Position numbers and translations under genes: made by a program. From assembly GCF_013978595.1 (NCBI RefSeq), contig NZ_JACDTZ010000001.1:1922001-1986000 (forward strand): DNA of 64,000 nt. Direction: 5' to 3'. How positions within the stretch are numbered: position 1 is the stretch's first letter; every line of letters begins with the position of its first letter. This document shows, in pieces, positions 61,935-64,000 of this stretch. Below the pieces are notes generated by a model that made no database searches, was not told the origin of the DNA, and was given only the letters and a program-made list of their open reading frames with translations. This DNA comes from Corynebacterium haematomassiliense. GTDB lineage: Bacteria; Actinomycetota; Actinomycetes; Mycobacteriales; Mycobacteriaceae.

Positions 61935-62871
61935 GTCTGATTTTCAAGCTCCCGCCGGCCGTTACGCCCCGAGCCCCAGCGGTGATCTCCACTTCGGCAA
62001 CCTCCGCACCGCGGTGTTGGCGTGGTTGTTCTCGCGCCACACCGGCCGCAACTTTTACCTGCGCGTGGAGGACATTGATTCGGAGCGCTCGTCCGCGGAG
62101 TCCGCGCAGCGCCAGATCGAGGATCTGCAGATGCTCGGCCTCGACTTCGATCAGCCGGTGATGTACCAGCACGACCGCGGCGACGCGTACGCCGATGCGC
62201 TGTCCCGCCTGGATACCTACGAGTGTTACTGCACGCGCCGCGACATCCGCGAGGCCGCTTCCGCGCCCCACGCCCAGCCCGGCATGTACCCGGGCACCTG
62301 CCGCGATCTTTCAGAAGAGCAGCGAGCTTTTCGACGCTCCGAGCTCCACGCCGAAGGCCGCCTCCCGGCAATCAGGCTGCGCGCGCACGTGAAAGAGTGG
62401 ACGGTGCGCGACTTCTACCAGGGTGAATACACGGGTCCGGTGGACGATGTGATCTTGAAACGCGGCGGGCGCATCGACCAGGCGCAGGCGGGGGATTGGG
62501 CGTACAACTTGGCCGTGGTCGTCGACGACGGCTACCAGGGTGTGGATCAGGTAGTGCGCGGAGACGATCTGTTGTTTTCAGCGCCGGCTCAGGCGTACCT
62601 TGCCGACCGCTTAGGGCTCACAGTTCCCGTTTATATTCATGTGCCGCTCGTGGTGGGGCCGGAGGGGCGTCGATTGGCAAAGCGCGATGGGGCGGTGACG
62701 TTGCGGGAGATGCTTGCCGGGAAGAGCGTGGAGGATGTTGTGTCGCAAATCGCGGAATCGCTCGGCTACGTGGGCGTTTCGAGCGTCCAAGAGTTACTGG
62801 AGGAATTTGATCCGGCGCAGCTTTCGCGCGAGCCATGGTTGTGGACACCTCAACAACCTGAGGGTTTCTAA
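61924..62871 (+). CDS. gluQ: glutamyl-queuosine tRNA(Asp) synthetase
   Basis: 315 residues from ATG 61924 (312 from ATG 61933, [17 protein letters not shown]). Truncated GluRS catalytic domain: the HIGH-like [15 protein letters not shown]-like RRLAKRDGA, and no anticodon-binding domain, which is the mark of GluQRS. The zinc module of the family is intact: YECYCTRRD and later YPGTC (Cys, Cys, Tyr, Cys). It activates glutamate and places it on queuosine at position 34 of tRNA-Asp. Its presence implies that this organism makes Q-modified tRNA, supporting activity of the odd TGT at 58125. Confidence 0.92.
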   Translation: MAHMSDFQAPAGRYAPSPSGDLHFGNLRTAVLAWLFSRHTGRNFYLRVEDIDSERSSAESAQRQIEDLQMLGLDFDQPVMYQHDRGDAYADALSRLDTYECYCTRRDIREAASAPHAQPGMYPGTCRDLSEEQRAFRRSELHAEGRLPAIRLRAHVKEWTVRDFYQGEYTGPVDDVILKRGGRIDQAQAGDWAYNLAVVVDDGYQGVDQVVRGDDLLFSAPAQAYLADRLGLTVPVYIHVPLVVGPEGRRLAKRDGAVTLREMLAGKSVEDVVSQIAESLGYVGVSSVQELLEEFDPAQLSREPWLWTPQQPEGF

Positions 62872-62901
62872 TATATAACCTGACAATTATATCAAAAAAT
62901 G

Positions 62902-62930
62902 TTGCAGAATGCCTGAAGTTTCTTCATATT
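62902..62930 (+). promoter_or_regulatory. predicted promoter of the terminal secreted-protein gene
   Basis: TTGCAG (62902-62907), 17-base spacer, CATATT (62925-62930), 38 bp before ATG 62969. The local sequence is much more AT-rich than the flanking genes. Between promoter and start, TTTAGTTAGCCTTTTGAGG weakly resembles a DtxR iron box; I count about 10 of 19 matches, too few to claim. Confidence 0.45.
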
Positions 62931-62968
62931 GGGCGAAACCCTTTAGTTAGCCTTTTGAGGAGATTTCA

Positions 62969-64000
62969 ATGAACGCGAAGAAGATCGCCGCGAGCGCCGT
63001 CGCGCTGGCTCTCGGCACCTCCGCCATCGTCGCGCCGCAGGCGACTGCGCTGCCGGAAGAGTTTGTCAGCCCGCCGGGTGTGCTCGGCAACCCGGAGCAG
63101 GATGACTGCCAGATCACCATGGAGGACAACGTTTCCACCTCCCAGCCGGGCGAAGCCAGGGAAGCGGACCAGAACGGCGTTGCCGCTGGTGTCGCGCTCA
63201 ACGAGGCCAACACCGAGTACCTGGCGTGGGTCACGCTGGACAGCAAGGGTGAGCGCATCTTCAAGCGTGCCGTGGCGAACGCCGAGATCGCGAACAAAGC
63301 GACCAAAGACGTCACGCAGTCGTTCACGGTGAAAGAGCAGCAGTCGGGCGCGCTCGCGTTCGATGCGGAACTCAAGGACAAGAAAGTCAACCTCGACGTT
63401 ACCGACATTGTCCCGGTGAATAACGACAGCTTCTCGGTGAAGCCCGGCGATGAGCAGAAAGTGTCCGCGAAGCTCGGTCTGAACAATTCCCTGGATAAGC
63501 AGACGTGGGCGTGGAAGATCAACCAGCCCACCTCCTCTGGTCAGTCGGTCACCCGTGTGAACACCTGGGCGACCGTCGACGTTGCGCCGTGGCCGATTGA
63601 GACGGACAACTGCCTGCCGATTACGGCGTCGTCCACCAAGTCCAAGGCGATCATCGCCGACGGCAACGAGTACGACACCGGCATCACCGTCGCCAACGCC
63701 GAGAACGACTTCGAGCGTCTGACCGGCAACGTCACCGTGGGCGGTAAGGCTGTCGCCGACGCGAAGGTGCGCGTGGACGCCGACGGCAAGGTCTACGTCA
63801 CCCTGCCGAAGAACGCGACCGGCGGCGTCGATAACGACAAGCCTGCCAAGGTCGACGTGCAGCTGCTCGCCCAGCCTCGCGAGGAGACCAAGGACTCCAA
63901 GTTCGAGGCCTACAACTCGCCGCAGGCGCTGCGCGTGGTGGACGACCTCGGCCGCGTTACCCAGGATTCGCCGGAGTTCACCGGCGAGGTCCCGGTGCAG
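62969..64000 (+). CDS. secreted protein, N-terminal 344 residues (runs off the window)
   Basis: The open frame continues to the last base. TTGAGGAG lies 6 bases upstream of ATG 62969. Signal peptide MNAKKIAASAVALALGTSAIVAPQATA. The mature part is beta-rich with no family recognised: repeated Asn/Thr/Val-rich strands such as VNLDVTDIVPVNNDSFSVKPGDEQKVSAKLG and NCLPITASSTKSKAIIADGNEYDTGITVANAENDFERLTGNVTVGG, suggesting Ig-like domains of a surface protein. Two Cys (DDCQITM and DNCLPIT) could pair. The C-terminal anchor, if any, is outside the window. Likely another member of the surface-protein set. Confidence 0.8.
   Translation, partial: MNAKKIAASAVALALGTSAIVAPQATALPEEFVSPPGVLGNPEQDDCQITMEDNVSTSQPGEAREADQNGVAAGVALNEANTEYLAWVTLDSKGERIFKRAVANAEIANKATKDVTQSFTVKEQQSGALAFDAELKDKKVNLDVTDIVPVNNDSFSVKPGDEQKVSAKLGLNNSLDKQTWAWKINQPTSSGQSVTRVNTWATVDVAPWPIETDNCLPITASSTKSKAIIADGNEYDTGITVANAENDFERLTGNVTVGGKAVADAKVRVDADGKVYVTLPKNATGGVDNDKPAKVDVQLLAQPREETKDSKFEAYNSPQALRVVDDLGRVTQDSPEFTGEVPVQ

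Noticed and set aside
62941..62960. DtxR-type iron box upstream of the terminal secreted gene.
   Set aside because: Only about 10 of 19 positions match the consensus and symmetry is poor; kept as a remark in the promoter entry.

Overview
The window is high-GC actinobacterial DNA and almost certainly comes from a Corynebacterium. It carries the arabinogalactan genes of mycolate-containing Corynebacteriales (dprE1, dprE2, aftA, a single emb, glfT1, and the wzm/wzt pair), an MMPL lipid transporter, secreted proteins with corynebacterial architecture, and no plasmid or phage backbone. Species cannot be set from sequence reading alone.

Layout. 1-13.8 kb: small metabolic, transport and repair genes packed very tightly: an AbrB-like membrane protein, a TSUP exporter, an APC amino-acid antiporter, a small anchored surface protein, hrpB, thpR, an HNH nuclease, an alkB-LysE-SDR operon, a frameshifted capA-like lipoprotein, S4 and VOC proteins, and an M13 peptidase. 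Many convergent genes overlap at their stop codons. 13.8-33.1 kb: cell-envelope block (cutinase-like esterase, embC, aftA, dprE2, dprE1, GtrA, glfT1, wzt, wzm, a desulfurase-like protein, a quinone oxidoreductase). Two modules interrupt it: a two-component system with a divergent ABC exporter between aftA and dprE2, and a DUF559/AbiEi-like gene with an intergenic repeat array between glfT1 and wzt. 33.1-53.2 kb: surface-protein region with tRNA-Ser(TGA), tRNA-Ser(GCT), two identical tRNA-Arg(ACG) genes and four large extracellular proteins: a 2014-residue SdrD-B protein, an Asn-rich repeat protein, a ~1.9-kilo-residue protein with DNA-level tandem repeats, and an LAxTG protein. mgtE sits inside this region. 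53.2-64 kb: tyrA, tadA with its partner, csbD, tRNA-Ser(CGA), an MMPL transporter coupled to tgt, a secreted metzincin-like protease, a queuosine-precursor transporter divergent from gluQRS, and the start of another secreted protein.

How the genes work together. dprE1/dprE2 make decaprenyl-phosphoryl-arabinose. AftA and Emb use it to build arabinan on galactan, which GlfT1 initiates and Wzm/Wzt are thought to export. tgt, the YhhQ-type transporter and gluQRS make a plausible queuosine/queuine salvage and glutamylation set. The TGT is atypical: all three zinc-binding cysteines are replaced.

Most notable signals: (1) the zinc-less TGT in a queuosine salvage neighbourhood; (2) a C-terminal module, Cys-TM-helix-TM-Cys, shared by four otherwise unrelated surface proteins with no sortase motif; (3) an 11-mer, GCTTATCGACG, present exactly 12 times; (4) an array of GGATTGTTC half-palindromes in the 535-bp gap upstream of the metalloprotease; (5) an Asn-rich beta-solenoid or amyloid-like protein; (6) a CTGACAGATT intergenic repeat family. 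Family assignments come from reading motifs; no database search was run.
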